Of a stretch of DNA of 64,000 bases, positions 50,589-60,172 are shown piece after piece. How positions within the stretch are numbered: the stretch's first letter is position 1; every line of letters begins with the position of its first letter. The stretch is from Clostridium sp. CX1 (GTDB lineage: Bacteria; Bacillota; Clostridia; Clostridiales; Clostridiaceae), in contig NZ_JAODOO010000010.1 in the NCBI RefSeq assembly GCF_025398335.1, positions 62,001 to 126,000 of the forward strand. Direction: 5' to 3'. The translations under genes were made by a program, and so were the position numbers. A model generated the notes under the pieces. That model was not told where the DNA came from. It was given only the letters and a program-made list of their open reading frames with translations, and searched no databases.

Positions 50589-53345
50589 ATGAACTCATTT
50601 ACAAAGAAAATGGCTATTAAGTACATGGAAGGCTATGGAGTTAACAAAAAACTAAACAAGGCAGCTAATAACACAACAACATTGCAGGAACAGTTGAAGG
50701 ATTTATCCTCTGTTGTAAAACAAATTAACAAAGGGACAAAAGAGCAGGCTGCATCAACAGAGTCTACTAGCACAATGACAAAGGAACTTTCTCAATCCAT
50801 TACTGGTGTGGTAAAGAATTCTGAACGTCTTAAGGAGTTAGCTACAAACTCAACGGAATATATTGAAGAAATGACAGTAGGAATGAAAAGTGCATCAGAA
50901 AACAGTAGAAGTACAGCTGCTTCTATAGAAGAAATATCTGTGTCTATTGAGCAGATGGGAAAGTCAATAAAAGGTGTAGCAGGTAATGCAGATAGTTTAA
51001 AAGAATCAGCAAAAGAAACCACTAGTGCAATACAGGAATTGGCTGCTTCTATAGAGCAGGTAGCAGGCAATAGTGAAAGTACTACAGGATCAGTAGAGGA
51101 AATATCTGCATCTATAGAGCAGATAGGAAAGTCCATAAAAGGAGTAGCAGGTAATGCAGAAAGTTTAAAGGGATCAGTAGAGGAAACTTCCGCAGCAGTG
51201 CAAGAGACTGTAGCATCTATAGAACAGGTAGCAGGTAACAGTGAAAGCACTGCCAAATCAGTAGAAGAGATATCTGTGTCTATTGAGCAAATGGGAAAGT
51301 CTATTAAGGGAGTAGCAGGTAATGCAGAGAGCCTTAAAGGATCAGCAGAAGAGACTGCTGCAGCAGTACAGGAAATGGCAGCTTCTATAGAGCAAGTAGC
51401 AGGCAATAGTGAAAGTACTGCAAGCTCAGTAGAGGAAATATCAGCATCTATAGAGCAGATGGGAAAGTCTATTAAGGGAGTAGCAGGTAATTCGGACAGT
51501 TTAAAAGGTTCAGTAGAAGAAACCTCCGCAGCGGTACAGGAAATTGTAGCCTCTATAGAACAGGTAGCAGGTAACAGTGAAAGTACTGCAAGTTCAGTAG
51601 AACAAATATCAGCATCTATAGAAGAGATGGGCCAATCTATAAAAGGAGTAGCTGATAACTCAGAAATGCTTCAGCAATCTGCTGTGGAAGCTCATAATAC
51701 AGTAGAGGGAATGGTAGCCTCTATAGAACAGGTGGCTAAGAATGCTCAAAATATAAATAAACTTAGCGATAAAGTTCAGGCAGATGCAAGAGAAGGACAA
51801 AATGCTATAGGGGAATCAGTAGTTGCTATAAAGGAAATTTCTCAGGTAATACATCAAGCTGAAAAAGTAATGGATGGACTAGGTAAAAGTTCAGAGAAGA
51901 TAGGCAGCATTATTGAGGTAATTGATGATATTGCTGACCAAACAAATCTTCTTGCTTTGAATGCAGCTATTGAGGCAGCAAGAGCTGGAGATCATGGAAA
52001 GGGTTTTGCTGTAGTTGCAGATGAAGTTAGAAAGCTTGCTGAGCGTTCAGCAGCAGCTACTAAGGAAATAGCCTCCTTAATTAAAGGAATTCAAGAAGAA
52101 GCTGCAAATGCTATTAAAGCTATAGGAGTAGGGACGGAAAAGGTGGAATACGGCACCCGTTTAGGAGACGAAGCTGGGAAAGCTATAGATAAAATAGTAG
52201 CTGGTATTGAAAGAGTAAATAGTGAGATAGTAGAAGTTACAACGGCTACAGAGGCCCAAACTAGTGATAGCAAAAGTGTTTTAGAAGCAGTGAAAAATGT
52301 CACAAATCAGTCTATTATGGTAACTCAAGCAACTAAGGAACAAGCAGCAGGAGTAGAAGAAATTATTAAAGGAATAGTAAATGCAAGAGAGCAGGTAAGA
52401 CAGATTACAGTGGCTGTAAAAGAGCAGGCTAAGCAGGGGGAAAATATAGTCATAGCTATAGAAAATGTATCAGAACAAACAATACAAGTGGCTGCCGCTG
52501 CAAAGGAGCAAGCAATAACTGTAGAAGAAGTTATAAATGGAGTAGCTAATGCAAGAGAACAAGTGAGACAGATCACTTCAGCTGTAAAAGAGCAGGCACA
52601 GCAGAGTCAAAATATTGTTGCTGCAGTAGAAAGTGTAACAGAGCAAGCAGCACAGGTAACTTCGGCAACAAAGGAACAGGCAGAGGGAGCAGAAGAAGTT
52701 ATAAGAGGGGTAGTAAATGCAAGGGAACAGGTAAGACAAATTACAGTAGCTGTAAAGGAGCAGGCTAAACAGGGACAAAATATAGTTGCAGCAGTAGAAA
52801 ATGTATCAGAACAAACAATACAAGTGGCTACAGCAGGAAAAGAGCAAGCCTTAGCAGTAGAGCAAGTTATAAAGGGTGTAGAAAATGCAAGAGAACAGGT
52901 AAGACAAATTACAGCAGCAGTAAAAGAACAGGCTGCTCAGGGACAAAATATAACTGTAGCAACAGAGAATTTGGCAGGGCAAATAACACAGGTAGCAAAG
53001 GCAGCCAAGGAGCAGGCAGTAGGTGTAGAAGAGGTTATCAAGGGAACGATAAATGCAAGAGAGCAAATGAGACAAATTAATGAAATTATAAAAGAACAGG
53101 CAACAGGTGCTGATAAGATTAAAAATACTGTGAAGGATATAGCTGAACAGGCTAATGAAGTAGCTGCTGCCACAAATGTACAGGCATCAGAGGTACAAAA
53201 TATCGTAAAACACACTAGTGAGATTTCAAAAATTGTAAATTTACATAATGAAGAGCTAAATAGAACAGAAACAGTAGCCTTGGACTTAGTTTCAAGTGCA
53301 AAAGAAATTAGTGAAACCTTAGAAGAATTACAGAATATTTTTTAG
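50589..53345 (+). CDS. Exceptionally long soluble chemoreceptor built from 28-residue repeats
   Basis: A 918-residue protein without any membrane helix or sensor domain. The signalling tip ([20 protein letters not shown] and the following [12 protein letters not shown]) lies at about 445-500, almost exactly in the middle. The N-terminal arm (about 95-390) consists of 28-residue, four-heptad units that pair as 56-residue repeats (such as [13 protein letters not shown] and [13 protein letters not shown] blocks). The C-terminal arm (about 580-840) does the same with AREQVRQIT and KEQA blocks. This predicts an antiparallel hairpin with arms over 400 residues long, far beyond usual classes. It is likely a cytoplasmic array receptor for the adjacent CheA/CheW. 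CAGGAGG precedes the ATG. Confidence 0.9.
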   Translation: MNSFTKKMAIKYMEGYGVNKKLNKAANNTTTLQEQLKDLSSVVKQINKGTKEQAASTESTSTMTKELSQSITGVVKNSERLKELATNSTEYIEEMTVGMKSASENSRSTAASIEEISVSIEQMGKSIKGVAGNADSLKESAKETTSAIQELAASIEQVAGNSESTTGSVEEISASIEQIGKSIKGVAGNAESLKGSVEETSAAVQETVASIEQVAGNSESTAKSVEEISVSIEQMGKSIKGVAGNAESLKGSAEETAAAVQEMAASIEQVAGNSESTASSVEEISASIEQMGKSIKGVAGNSDSLKGSVEETSAAVQEIVASIEQVAGNSESTASSVEQISASIEEMGQSIKGVADNSEMLQQSAVEAHNTVEGMVASIEQVAKNAQNINKLSDKVQADAREGQNAIGESVVAIKEISQVIHQAEKVMDGLGKSSEKIGSIIEVIDDIADQTNLLALNAAIEAARAGDHGKGFAVVADEVRKLAERSAAATKEIASLIKGIQEEAANAIKAIGVGTEKVEYGTRLGDEAGKAIDKIVAGIERVNSEIVEVTTATEAQTSDSKSVLEAVKNVTNQSIMVTQATKEQAAGVEEIIKGIVNAREQVRQITVAVKEQAKQGENIVIAIENVSEQTIQVAAAAKEQAITVEEVINGVANAREQVRQITSAVKEQAQQSQNIVAAVESVTEQAAQVTSATKEQAEGAEEVIRGVVNAREQVRQITVAVKEQAKQGQNIVAAVENVSEQTIQVATAGKEQALAVEQVIKGVENAREQVRQITAAVKEQAAQGQNITVATENLAGQITQVAKAAKEQAVGVEEVIKGTINAREQMRQINEIIKEQATGADKIKNTVKDIAEQANEVAAATNVQASEVQNIVKHTSEISKIVNLHNEELNRTETVALDLVSSAKEISETLEELQNIF
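50900..51660 (+). repeat. Tandem 168-base repeats in the receptor gene, N-terminal arm
   Basis: The block GTAGCAGGTAA recurs at 50976, 51144, 51312 and 51480, exactly 168 bases apart, and each unit has an internal 84-base half-repeat. This shows growth of the gene by in-frame duplication of 56 codons. Confidence 0.9.
52330..53090 (+). repeat. Tandem 168-base repeats in the receptor gene, C-terminal arm
   Basis: The block encoding AREQVRQIT starts near 52383, 52551, 52719, 52887 and (diverged) 53055, again 168 bases apart. The equal period in both arms keeps the two strands of the coiled coil in register. Confidence 0.9.
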
Positions 53346-53400
53346 TTTTTAGGTAGTATCCTTTGAAATAGTACTATAACAGAAGCAGCAAATTTATGAA

Positions 53401-53453
53401 ATTGACAGTGGATAAGGAAACTAGGTTAACTATCCACTGTCAATTATTTTATT
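53401..53453 (+). terminator. Hairpin between receptor gene and cheR
   Basis: ATTGACAGTGGATA and TATCCACTGTCAAT form a perfect 14-base stem (53401-53414, 53431-53444) followed by TATTTTATT. It could end part of the che transcripts after the receptor gene or protect their 3' end, with cheR made at lower level. Confidence 0.8.
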
Positions 53454-53477
53454 ACAAAAGGCAAGGAGGTTACTCTG

Positions 53478-54287
53478 ATGAGTAATGACATAGGGCTACA
53501 GCAGTTAGCTAAAGAAATATACAATTATTGTGGAATCAATTTTTTAAATAATATTTCCCTTCTTCAATCCAAAATAGCAAACAGGTTGGTAGAGTTAGCT
53601 CTATCACCTTGGGAATATTGCGGATTTCTAAAGATGGAGAAGGGGGAATGGGATAATCTTATACAACTGATCACTATTAATGAAACTTACTTTTTCCGTG
53701 AAGAGAACCTTTTAAAAGAGTTTAAGGATAGTATTCTGCCTCAGTTTAAAGAATATTCTTTAAGTAACCCACTTCGTATTTGGAGCGCAGCCTGCTCCAC
53801 TGGAGAAGAACCATATACCTTGTCCATGCTCTGTGAGGAAAGTAAAGTCTTTGGAGCTAGTACAGTAAAAATTATTGCATCAGATATAGATAAAAAGGTG
53901 CTTAGCAAAGCAAAAAAAGGGGTATATAACAAAAAATCCTTTTCCTTTCGTAAGATGCCTCAAGAAATGTTAGATAAATATTTTTTACATTTAGAGGAAG
54001 AATATGCCGTAAAAGATATTATTAAAGAGAAAGTAGAGTTTAAAAATATAAACCTTTTTGATTCAAATCTTGTTGAAAAAATGGAAGAGATGGATATTAT
54101 ATTCTGTAGAAATGTACTAATATATTTTGACCAAGAAACTATTAAGAAGATAATCCATTCCTTTTATAATATATTAAAGCCTGGTGGTTACTTACTATTA
54201 GGCCACGCTGAAACTATAACTGGTATGAATACTGGCTTTAAAGCTATTTATACTGATTCTACTTTTTATTATAGAAAGGAGGGATAA
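53478..54287 (+). CDS. cheR: Chemoreceptor methyltransferase CheR
   Basis: A 269-residue enzyme that methylates receptor glutamates with S-adenosylmethionine. The N-terminal all-helical domain is at 1-75, then the SAM-binding domain with RIWSAACSTGEEPYTLSML, ASDIDKKVLSKAKKGVY and FCRNVLIYFD. AAGGAGG precedes the ATG. It is followed five bases later by cheB. The C-terminal pentapeptide-binding subdomain is of normal length. Many Gln/Glu pairs in the long receptor could be substrates. Confidence 0.95.
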   Translation: MSNDIGLQQLAKEIYNYCGINFLNNISLLQSKIANRLVELALSPWEYCGFLKMEKGEWDNLIQLITINETYFFREENLLKEFKDSILPQFKEYSLSNPLRIWSAACSTGEEPYTLSMLCEESKVFGASTVKIIASDIDKKVLSKAKKGVYNKKSFSFRKMPQEMLDKYFLHLEEEYAVKDIIKEKVEFKNINLFDSNLVEKMEEMDIIFCRNVLIYFDQETIKKIIHSFYNILKPGGYLLLGHAETITGMNTGFKAIYTDSTFYYRKEG

Positions 54288-54292
54288 CTCTT

Positions 54293-55342
54293 ATGAAAAA
54301 ATTTGGAGTGTTAGTGGTGGATGACTCTTCCTTTATGAGAAGATGTGTAAGTAAATTAATTGAGAAAGATTGCCAGTTTTTCATCCTAGGTATTGCTAGA
54401 AATGGTGCAGATGCTATAGAAAAGGTACAGCGACTAAAGCCAGATCTTGTGACCATGGATATAGAAATGCCAGAGATGGATGGGTTAGCTGCACTAGAGA
54501 TTATAATGAAGAATTATCCTGTACCTGTTGTAATGATAAGTAAGCATACAGATAAAGAGACAGAATCTACTATTAAAGCCTTAGAATTAGGTGCTGCAGA
54601 CTTCTTTCTAAAAGAGGATTTAATAGGTGAAGATATAACGAATGAGATAGAAAAGGATTTTTTATATAGAATAAGGACTATTGCAGAGAAGAAAAGTAAT
54701 ACAGCAAAAGAAAGTATTGGTAAAAAGGTAGAAGAGGAAAATAGAACTACTAAATCCCTTCCAATGCATAAAGTAGATTTAGTAGCTATAGGCTGTTCTA
54801 CGGGGGGGCCCTCTGCCTTGCAGGCTATACTTCCTAGATTCCCAAAGGATTTTAACGTTCCTATTATTGTAATGCAGCACATGCCTCCTGGTTTTACAAA
54901 ATCTCTAGCTGAGAGGTTTAATACTCTGTGTAATCTTAATGTTAAAGAAATAGAAGATGGTGAGATAATAGAGGCAGGAAATATTTATATAGCACCTTCT
55001 GGGTTTCAGACAACAATAAATAGAAGACAAGACGGAACTGATGTTTTTAATGTAAGTGATAAGTTAGTTAAAGATATATTATATAAACCATCTATAAATG
55101 TAACCCTTAAGTCCTTGGCTCCTATTTATAAAGATAAGCTATTATCTGTAATTCTTACTGGTATGGGAAATGACGGATTAGAAGGTTGTAAGTTAGTGAA
55201 GCATTATGAAGGTCATGTAATTGCAGAGGCAGAGGAATCTTGTGTTGTTTACGGTATGCCTAAGGTTGTCTTTGAAGGAGGTTATGCAGACACGCAGGTA
55301 CCACTATCTTATATTTATGAACAGATTATGATTCATATTTAA
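54293..55342 (+). CDS. cheB: Chemoreceptor methylesterase/deamidase CheB
   Basis: A 349-residue protein with an N-terminal receiver (D56 in VTMDIEMPEMDG) and a C-terminal esterase domain. The catalytic triad is visible: S169 in GCSTGGPSAL, histidine in MQHMPPGFTKSLAERF and aspartate in LTGMGNDGLEGC. Phosphorylation by CheA activates it, providing adaptation. AGGAGGG precedes the start. It is followed 27 bases later by a histidine kinase gene. Confidence 0.95.
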   Translation: MKKFGVLVVDDSSFMRRCVSKLIEKDCQFFILGIARNGADAIEKVQRLKPDLVTMDIEMPEMDGLAALEIIMKNYPVPVVMISKHTDKETESTIKALELGAADFFLKEDLIGEDITNEIEKDFLYRIRTIAEKKSNTAKESIGKKVEEENRTTKSLPMHKVDLVAIGCSTGGPSALQAILPRFPKDFNVPIIVMQHMPPGFTKSLAERFNTLCNLNVKEIEDGEIIEAGNIYIAPSGFQTTINRRQDGTDVFNVSDKLVKDILYKPSINVTLKSLAPIYKDKLLSVILTGMGNDGLEGCKLVKHYEGHVIAEAEESCVVYGMPKVVFEGGYADTQVPLSYIYEQIMIHI

Positions 55343-55369
55343 AATATGTTTTATAAAAGGTGAATGGAA

Positions 55370-57337
55370 ATGAGTAAAGTAACAGAAAAGGCCTTAAGAG
55401 ATAGTGAAGAAAAGTTTCGCACATTGTTTAATAACAGTGATGCTGCAATTTTTGTTCAGGAAATGGGAAGAACTGAGGAACCAGGTCAGTACATTGAAAT
55501 AAACGACACTGCCTGCAAGCTATGGGGATATAGCAGAGAAGAATTTCTAAAGATGACTCCTAGGGACATTGAAGATCCAGAGTCTTCAATAGAATTACCT
55601 CATGTAATAGAGGAATTTTTTCAAAAAGGAAAGTGCATTTTTCAGCGTATAACTATAGCTAAAGATGGAAGCTATATACCTGTAGAAATAACGGCAATTA
55701 AATTTTATCTTCAAGGAAGATATGTAATGGCGTCTATTGTAAGAGACTTAAGAGCTATAAGAGAATCTGAAGAGGCACTGAAAAAAAGTGAAGCTAAGTA
55801 TAAGAACCTATTTAAAAATATGCATAATGCTTTTGGATATTTTAAGGTAGTATATGACAGAAATAAAAACATTATAGATTTTATATATTTGGAAGTAAAT
55901 AATGCCTATGAGAAACTAGTGGATGCAAAGAGAGAAGAACTAGTAGGAAAAAGCTTTTTTCAAATATTTTTGGATTTAAAAAATTATAAAGAACTTTATT
56001 TACAAATAGTAGCTAATGCTGTAATTGAAAGTCAACCATTTGAATCTAAAGAGTTTTTTATAGGAGGCAATATTAATAAGTGGTGCCAAGTATATATATA
56101 CAGTCCCGAAGAGGATTGCTTTGCTTGTATTTTCAGAGATACAACGGAACAGAAGAAAAATGCAGAGGAATTAAGAGAAGCAAAGGAAGCAGCGGAGGCA
56201 GCTAGTAGTGCCAAAAGTACATTTTTAGCAAACGTAAGTCATGAAATAAGGACACCTTTAAACAGCATTATAGGATTAGTAGATTTAACCCTGTTAACAA
56301 ATTTAACAGAAGATCAAAGAGATAGCTTAGAGACTGTGAAACACAGTGCAAATTCTCTGCTACTTATAATAAACGATATTTTAGATTTTTCAAAAATTGA
56401 GGCTGGCAAAATGACAGTAGATAGAACTCCATTTAATTTAAGAAACTTGATTGAAAGTTCTATAAAGATACATCAGATTAATGTAAAAGATAAGAATTTA
56501 ATATTAACGTGGAATATGGATGCAAACGTACCGGAAGAGATAATTGGTGATGCTAATAAATTAGAGCAGGTAATAAATAATATACTTGGAAATGCTATAA
56601 AGTTTACAGAAGAAGGGCGAGTTATCCTTAGTGTAAAAGTCATTGAAAATGTAGAAAACTTTGTAGAGATAGTATTTGCTATAACAGATACAGGCATTGG
56701 GATTGCAGAAGAAGATAGGATTAAACTATTTAAGGAATTTAGCCAGGTAGACGGATCCATAACTAGAAGATATGGTGGTACAGGTTTAGGTTTAATAATT
56801 TCTAAAGGTCTTATAAAAATAATGGGTGGAATTATAGGAGTAGAAAGCCAAAAGGATAAAGGCAGTACTTTTTATTTTACTGTTAAAGTTCAACGAACTT
56901 CTGTAAAAGCAGCTCAACCAAAGGTTAATGTCAATTACAACAATGAGTCAAAGCTATTTTACAATGAAGAGATTGACAAAAATTTCGAAAATAGTGTAAA
57001 ATTTTTAAGTGGAAAATACCATAAAAATGAAAAAATGAATTCATATAGTTATGAGTTTACTTCATCAATGAAAGACAAATGTAAGAATAATAAACCTATT
57101 AGTGATAATAACCAGCTTTTAGAATTTACTAAAGGTTATGTTAAGGAAATCAAAGAAGCTTTGGAAGAAGGGAACTTTTTAAAGGCTGAAAAGGCTGCAA
57201 AGCAAATTAAAAATATAAGCAGCTGTGCTGGTATAAAAAATATAAAAATGTTGGCTTTTGCCATTGAACTTGCAGTAAGACGGAGGGATCTAGAAGAAGG
57301 AAAGAAGTTTTTAAAGAAGCTAGAGGAAACTTATTGA
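55370..57337 (+). CDS. PAS-PAS histidine kinase with a degenerate Hpt tail
   Basis: A 655-residue cytosolic kinase. Two PAS domains (about 10-135 and 145-265) are followed by a short coiled coil, HisKA with the acceptor in LANVSHEIRTPLNSI, and HATPase_c with NILGNAIKFT, ITDTGIGIA and GGTGLGLIISKG (ending about 510). After a low-complexity linker, the last 75 residues match an Hpt domain position by position, but the phospho-acceptor histidine is lysine (about K611, in AAKQIKNISSCAGI). No receiver domain is attached; a separate receiver gene follows, as if a hybrid kinase had been split. The ATG at 55370 fits the AAGGTG site better than the one at 55364. Confidence 0.88.
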   Translation: MSKVTEKALRDSEEKFRTLFNNSDAAIFVQEMGRTEEPGQYIEINDTACKLWGYSREEFLKMTPRDIEDPESSIELPHVIEEFFQKGKCIFQRITIAKDGSYIPVEITAIKFYLQGRYVMASIVRDLRAIRESEEALKKSEAKYKNLFKNMHNAFGYFKVVYDRNKNIIDFIYLEVNNAYEKLVDAKREELVGKSFFQIFLDLKNYKELYLQIVANAVIESQPFESKEFFIGGNINKWCQVYIYSPEEDCFACIFRDTTEQKKNAEELREAKEAAEAASSAKSTFLANVSHEIRTPLNSIIGLVDLTLLTNLTEDQRDSLETVKHSANSLLLIINDILDFSKIEAGKMTVDRTPFNLRNLIESSIKIHQINVKDKNLILTWNMDANVPEEIIGDANKLEQVINNILGNAIKFTEEGRVILSVKVIENVENFVEIVFAITDTGIGIAEEDRIKLFKEFSQVDGSITRRYGGTGLGLIISKGLIKIMGGIIGVESQKDKGSTFYFTVKVQRTSVKAAQPKVNVNYNNESKLFYNEEIDKNFENSVKFLSGKYHKNEKMNSYSYEFTSSMKDKCKNNKPISDNNQLLEFTKGYVKEIKEALEEGNFLKAEKAAKQIKNISSCAGIKNIKMLAFAIELAVRRRDLEEGKKFLKKLEETY

Positions 57338-57386
57338 TTAATAATAAATAAAAAATGTTAACGATGCGTCAGCAGGAGGAATTTTG

Positions 57387-57779
57387 ATGAAGATTTTAGT
57401 AGCAGAAGATGACTTAGCAAGTAGAAAATTTATGTTTAAATTTTTTTCTAAATATGGAAAGTGTGATACTACTGTTGATGGAATTGAGGTCCTGGAAGCC
57501 TTTTCTTTAGCCTTAGAATTACAGGAAACTTATGATTTAGTTTGTCTAGATATAATGATGCCAAAGGTTGATGGTATAGAAGTACTGAAAACAATAAGAA
57601 AAATGGAAAGTCATTATAAAATTGAGGAATCTAGGAAAGCTAAAATTATTATGCTTACAGCCCTTGGAAAAACTGAATATATTTCTAAGGCTTTAGAAAC
57701 AGAGGATGCAACTTACATAGAGAAACCTATAGAGATAAATAAGTTAACAAGCACAATGAGAGAATTAAACTTAGTTTGA
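57387..57779 (+). CDS. Single-domain response regulator
   Basis: A 130-residue receiver with VAEDDLASRKF, phospho-acceptor in VCLDIMMPKVDGIEVL, switch in MLTALGK and lysine in YIEKPIE. AGGAGG precedes the ATG at 57387 (a TTG just before it is not needed). It follows the kinase gene by 49 bases and precedes the HD-GYP gene, so it may pass signals to it. Confidence 0.92.
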   Translation: MKILVAEDDLASRKFMFKFFSKYGKCDTTVDGIEVLEAFSLALELQETYDLVCLDIMMPKVDGIEVLKTIRKMESHYKIEESRKAKIIMLTALGKTEYISKALETEDATYIEKPIEINKLTSTMRELNLV

Positions 57780-57811
57780 TATTTTTATATCAAAACTATA
57801 AGGGGGATGTT

Positions 57812-58855
57812 ATGGATTACATATATATACCAACTTCATCCTGTAAAAGTGGGGATGTCATAGCTTTTGATGTAATTACCAACCATGGAGCTACATTGAT
57901 AATAAAAAATACCACTTTAAATGACTATATAATAAAAAAGCTTATAAAATTTAAAATAGAGGGACTTTGGATATATGAAACTAAGATCACTGGTAAATTA
58001 GATGAATACGACTCCATGGAAAGACTTGAAGTAAATTACAAGGGAAGTATAGCTGCTTTAAAAAAGTCGCTAATAAACATGCTAAAAGGGGAAGAGGTTA
58101 ACCTAGACATAATAAATAGTGTGTCCAAAACAATATACGCGGAAGTACAGGAAGATATAAATATAATTAAATGCTTAAATAGCATAAAAGATGCTGATGA
58201 ATACACCTATAGTCACAGTATAAATGTTGCCTTTTATTCAATGCTTATTTGTAAATGGCTAGGCTTATCAGAGACAGAAATATTAAGGGTTATAGAAGCA
58301 GCACTTCTTCATGATATAGGAAAAATTAAGATTGAAAGTACAGTATTGAATAAGAAAGGAAAATTGACTCCAGATGAGTTTGAAATAATAAAAAAACACA
58401 CAGTATACGGGTATGAGATTCTAAAACCTTTGAAAAACATATCGAAGGATGAGAGACTAGCGGTACTAATGCACCATGAAAAAGAAGATGGTTCTGGATA
58501 TCCTTTTGGTGCCAAGGGCGACAAGATAAATAGATTCGCAAAAATAATTTCCATAGCAGATGTTTATGATGCTATTACTTCTGATAGAGTTTATAAAAAA
58601 AGGAATACTCCTTTTGAAGCATTTCAATTTTTTCAGATATCAGGTATAAGGTATTTTGACTTAATTATAATGAAGGAATTTCTAAGCCATATATCAGCAT
58701 TATATATTGGATTTAAGGTTAGGTTAAGTTCAGGGGATATAGGACAAATTGTATATATACCGCCTTTTAACATCACGGAGCCAATAGTTCAGGTAAACTC
58801 AAATTATATAGATTTATCAAAAAATAGTGATATAAAGATTTTATCGATTTTTTAA
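57812..58855 (+). CDS. HD-GYP domain protein, likely cyclic di-GMP phosphodiesterase
   Basis: A 347-residue protein. The N-terminal part (1-125) is a partner-binding region of unclear fold. The HD-GYP domain (about 130-290) has HSINVAFYSMLICKWLG, the HD pair in LLHDIGKIKI, the GYP motif in HHEKEDGSGYPFG, and SIADVYDAITSDRVYKK. All metal and signature residues appear intact, so hydrolysis of cyclic di-GMP is expected. A short C-terminal domain (GFKVRLSSGDIGQIVY) follows. The ATG at 57812 has AGGGGGAT six bases upstream, so an upstream TTG is rejected. It is the last gene of the chemosensory operon and a likely output. Confidence 0.92.
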   Translation: MDYIYIPTSSCKSGDVIAFDVITNHGATLIIKNTTLNDYIIKKLIKFKIEGLWIYETKITGKLDEYDSMERLEVNYKGSIAALKKSLINMLKGEEVNLDIINSVSKTIYAEVQEDINIIKCLNSIKDADEYTYSHSINVAFYSMLICKWLGLSETEILRVIEAALLHDIGKIKIESTVLNKKGKLTPDEFEIIKKHTVYGYEILKPLKNISKDERLAVLMHHEKEDGSGYPFGAKGDKINRFAKIISIADVYDAITSDRVYKKRNTPFEAFQFFQISGIRYFDLIIMKEFLSHISALYIGFKVRLSSGDIGQIVYIPPFNITEPIVQVNSNYIDLSKNSDIKILSIF

Positions 58856-58890
58856 GTTGTTTATAAATATTGAATATAGTTACATGAAGA

Positions 58891-58930
58891 AAAAGTAGTT
58901 TGCCAATAGGGTAAGCTGCTTTTATTTTTT
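58891..58930 (+). terminator. Terminator of the chemosensory operon
   Basis: AAAAGTAGTTTG and AAGCTGCTTTT form an imperfect stem with G-U pairing, followed by TATTTTTT. Confidence 0.82.
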
Positions 58931-59019
58931 ATCATTAATGCATACATACAATAGAATTGTATTGGTAAGTATATAAAATAAAATTAATAGATTATAGATA
59001 CTAAGGTGGTGGCAGTGAA

Positions 59020-59961
59020 ATGAAAAAAATAACTCTTTGCATAATATTATTATTTTCTTTATGTATTAATACAAGCTATCCAGTAGAGGCTTCACAGACT
59101 AATAATAAGTCTACATACACAAGCATTAATAGCTATGAAGTAAATATGAAACAGGATATCCTGTCTCTAATGATGGCTTATCCAGGATATGTTTCCGATA
59201 TAGTTAAGGAAGACAATGGTCTTGTTTACCTAGTAATGAAGTCAGGAAAAAGGATACTTTATGATGATAAAAAAATAAAAACTTACGAACAAAAATTAGA
59301 GAACCCAGATTTGCAAGACATGATGGAGCAGGTTTATCCACTTTCTACTGATTTGAAGCTAATGGATAAAAACTTTGATCCAGGTCGTTGTAGAGCATAT
59401 GGAATACTAAATGAAGTCTATGGGAGTTCTCAGCAGCAAATACAATCTAATTTAGCAAGGGTAAACTTCGGATATACACCACTTCAATTTAATGACAAAA
59501 ATAAAGCAGCAGAATCACTGAAAGATGTCATGAAGGACCTTACACCTTTGATAGAAAGAAATTCAGCTATTAGGGCTGCAGTAATTCCTTGTAGTGGAAC
59601 TTTTAATTATCGCTTAATATCAGGAACAAATAGGTTAAGTCCTCACTCTTTTGGAATTGCTATTGATTTAGCTAGAGATAGGAGAGACTACTGGAAGTGG
59701 GCCAATGAAGAGCAAGGCCAAAAGAGACTAGATAGTTACCCAAGGGAGGTTGTAGAAATATTCGAAAAGAATAATTTTATATGGGGAGGAAAATGGGGCC
59801 ATTTTGATATTTTACATTTTGAATATAGGCCAGAAATTATCTTAAAAGCTAGATATTTTGGAGTAAAAAGAGACTTTGATAAACTGTGGTATAATGGGGT
59901 GCCTTTAGAGGATGTTAACGTGAAATCTTGTGTTGAAAAAATTAATAAATCATTAGAGTAA
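59020..59961 (+). CDS. Secreted M15-type peptidase (L,D- or D,D-type cell-wall endopeptidase)
   Basis: A 313-residue exported protein with an N-terminal signal (LCIILLFSLCINTSYPVEA, cut after about residue 24). The C-terminal half is an M15C/VanY-like zinc peptidase: SPHSFGIAIDLARD provides the first histidine and aspartate, and WGHFDILHFEYR the last histidine of the H-x-H zinc set. These enzymes cut peptide stems of peptidoglycan. Phage endolysins such as Ply500 share the fold. It is a single gene, with AAGGTGG before the ATG and a terminator after it. Vegetative cell-wall remodelling or a spore-related role is possible. Confidence 0.88.
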   Translation: MKKITLCIILLFSLCINTSYPVEASQTNNKSTYTSINSYEVNMKQDILSLMMAYPGYVSDIVKEDNGLVYLVMKSGKRILYDDKKIKTYEQKLENPDLQDMMEQVYPLSTDLKLMDKNFDPGRCRAYGILNEVYGSSQQQIQSNLARVNFGYTPLQFNDKNKAAESLKDVMKDLTPLIERNSAIRAAVIPCSGTFNYRLISGTNRLSPHSFGIAIDLARDRRDYWKWANEEQGQKRLDSYPREVVEIFEKNNFIWGGKWGHFDILHFEYRPEIILKARYFGVKRDFDKLWYNGVPLEDVNVKSCVEKINKSLE

Positions 59962-59984
59962 TTTAGTATTCTTAGGAGTTATAG

Positions 59985-60009
59985 GCTGCTTTAAATAAGC
60001 AGTTTTTTT
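59985..60009 (+). terminator. Terminator of the M15 peptidase gene
   Basis: GGCTGCTT and AAGCAG form a short stem with a 4-base loop, followed by a run of seven T. Confidence 0.85.
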
Positions 60010-60172
60010 ACCAAGATATATAATATAAGTTAAGACATAGTTGAAGTGGTTTCTTTAAAGTTAAATTGAAATTTTGGATAAAACTGATAGTTCGATTTTA
60101 TAAGCATTGGGGGAATAATAAAAGCATGAAATTTTATTAACAACATTTCGCAAAGTAAAGGAGTATTGAATT

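Noticed and set aside
50792-51406. Long minus-strand open frame opposite the receptor gene
   Set aside because: It is a shadow created by the repeated codon pattern of the coiled coil. It has no ribosome site and no known domain. The same applies to the plus-strand frame at 9600-10367 opposite the membrane receptor.
50900-53090. CRISPR array or satellite DNA
   Set aside because: The repeats are 84/168 bases long, in frame, directly adjacent without spacers, and fully explained by a coiled-coil coding sequence.
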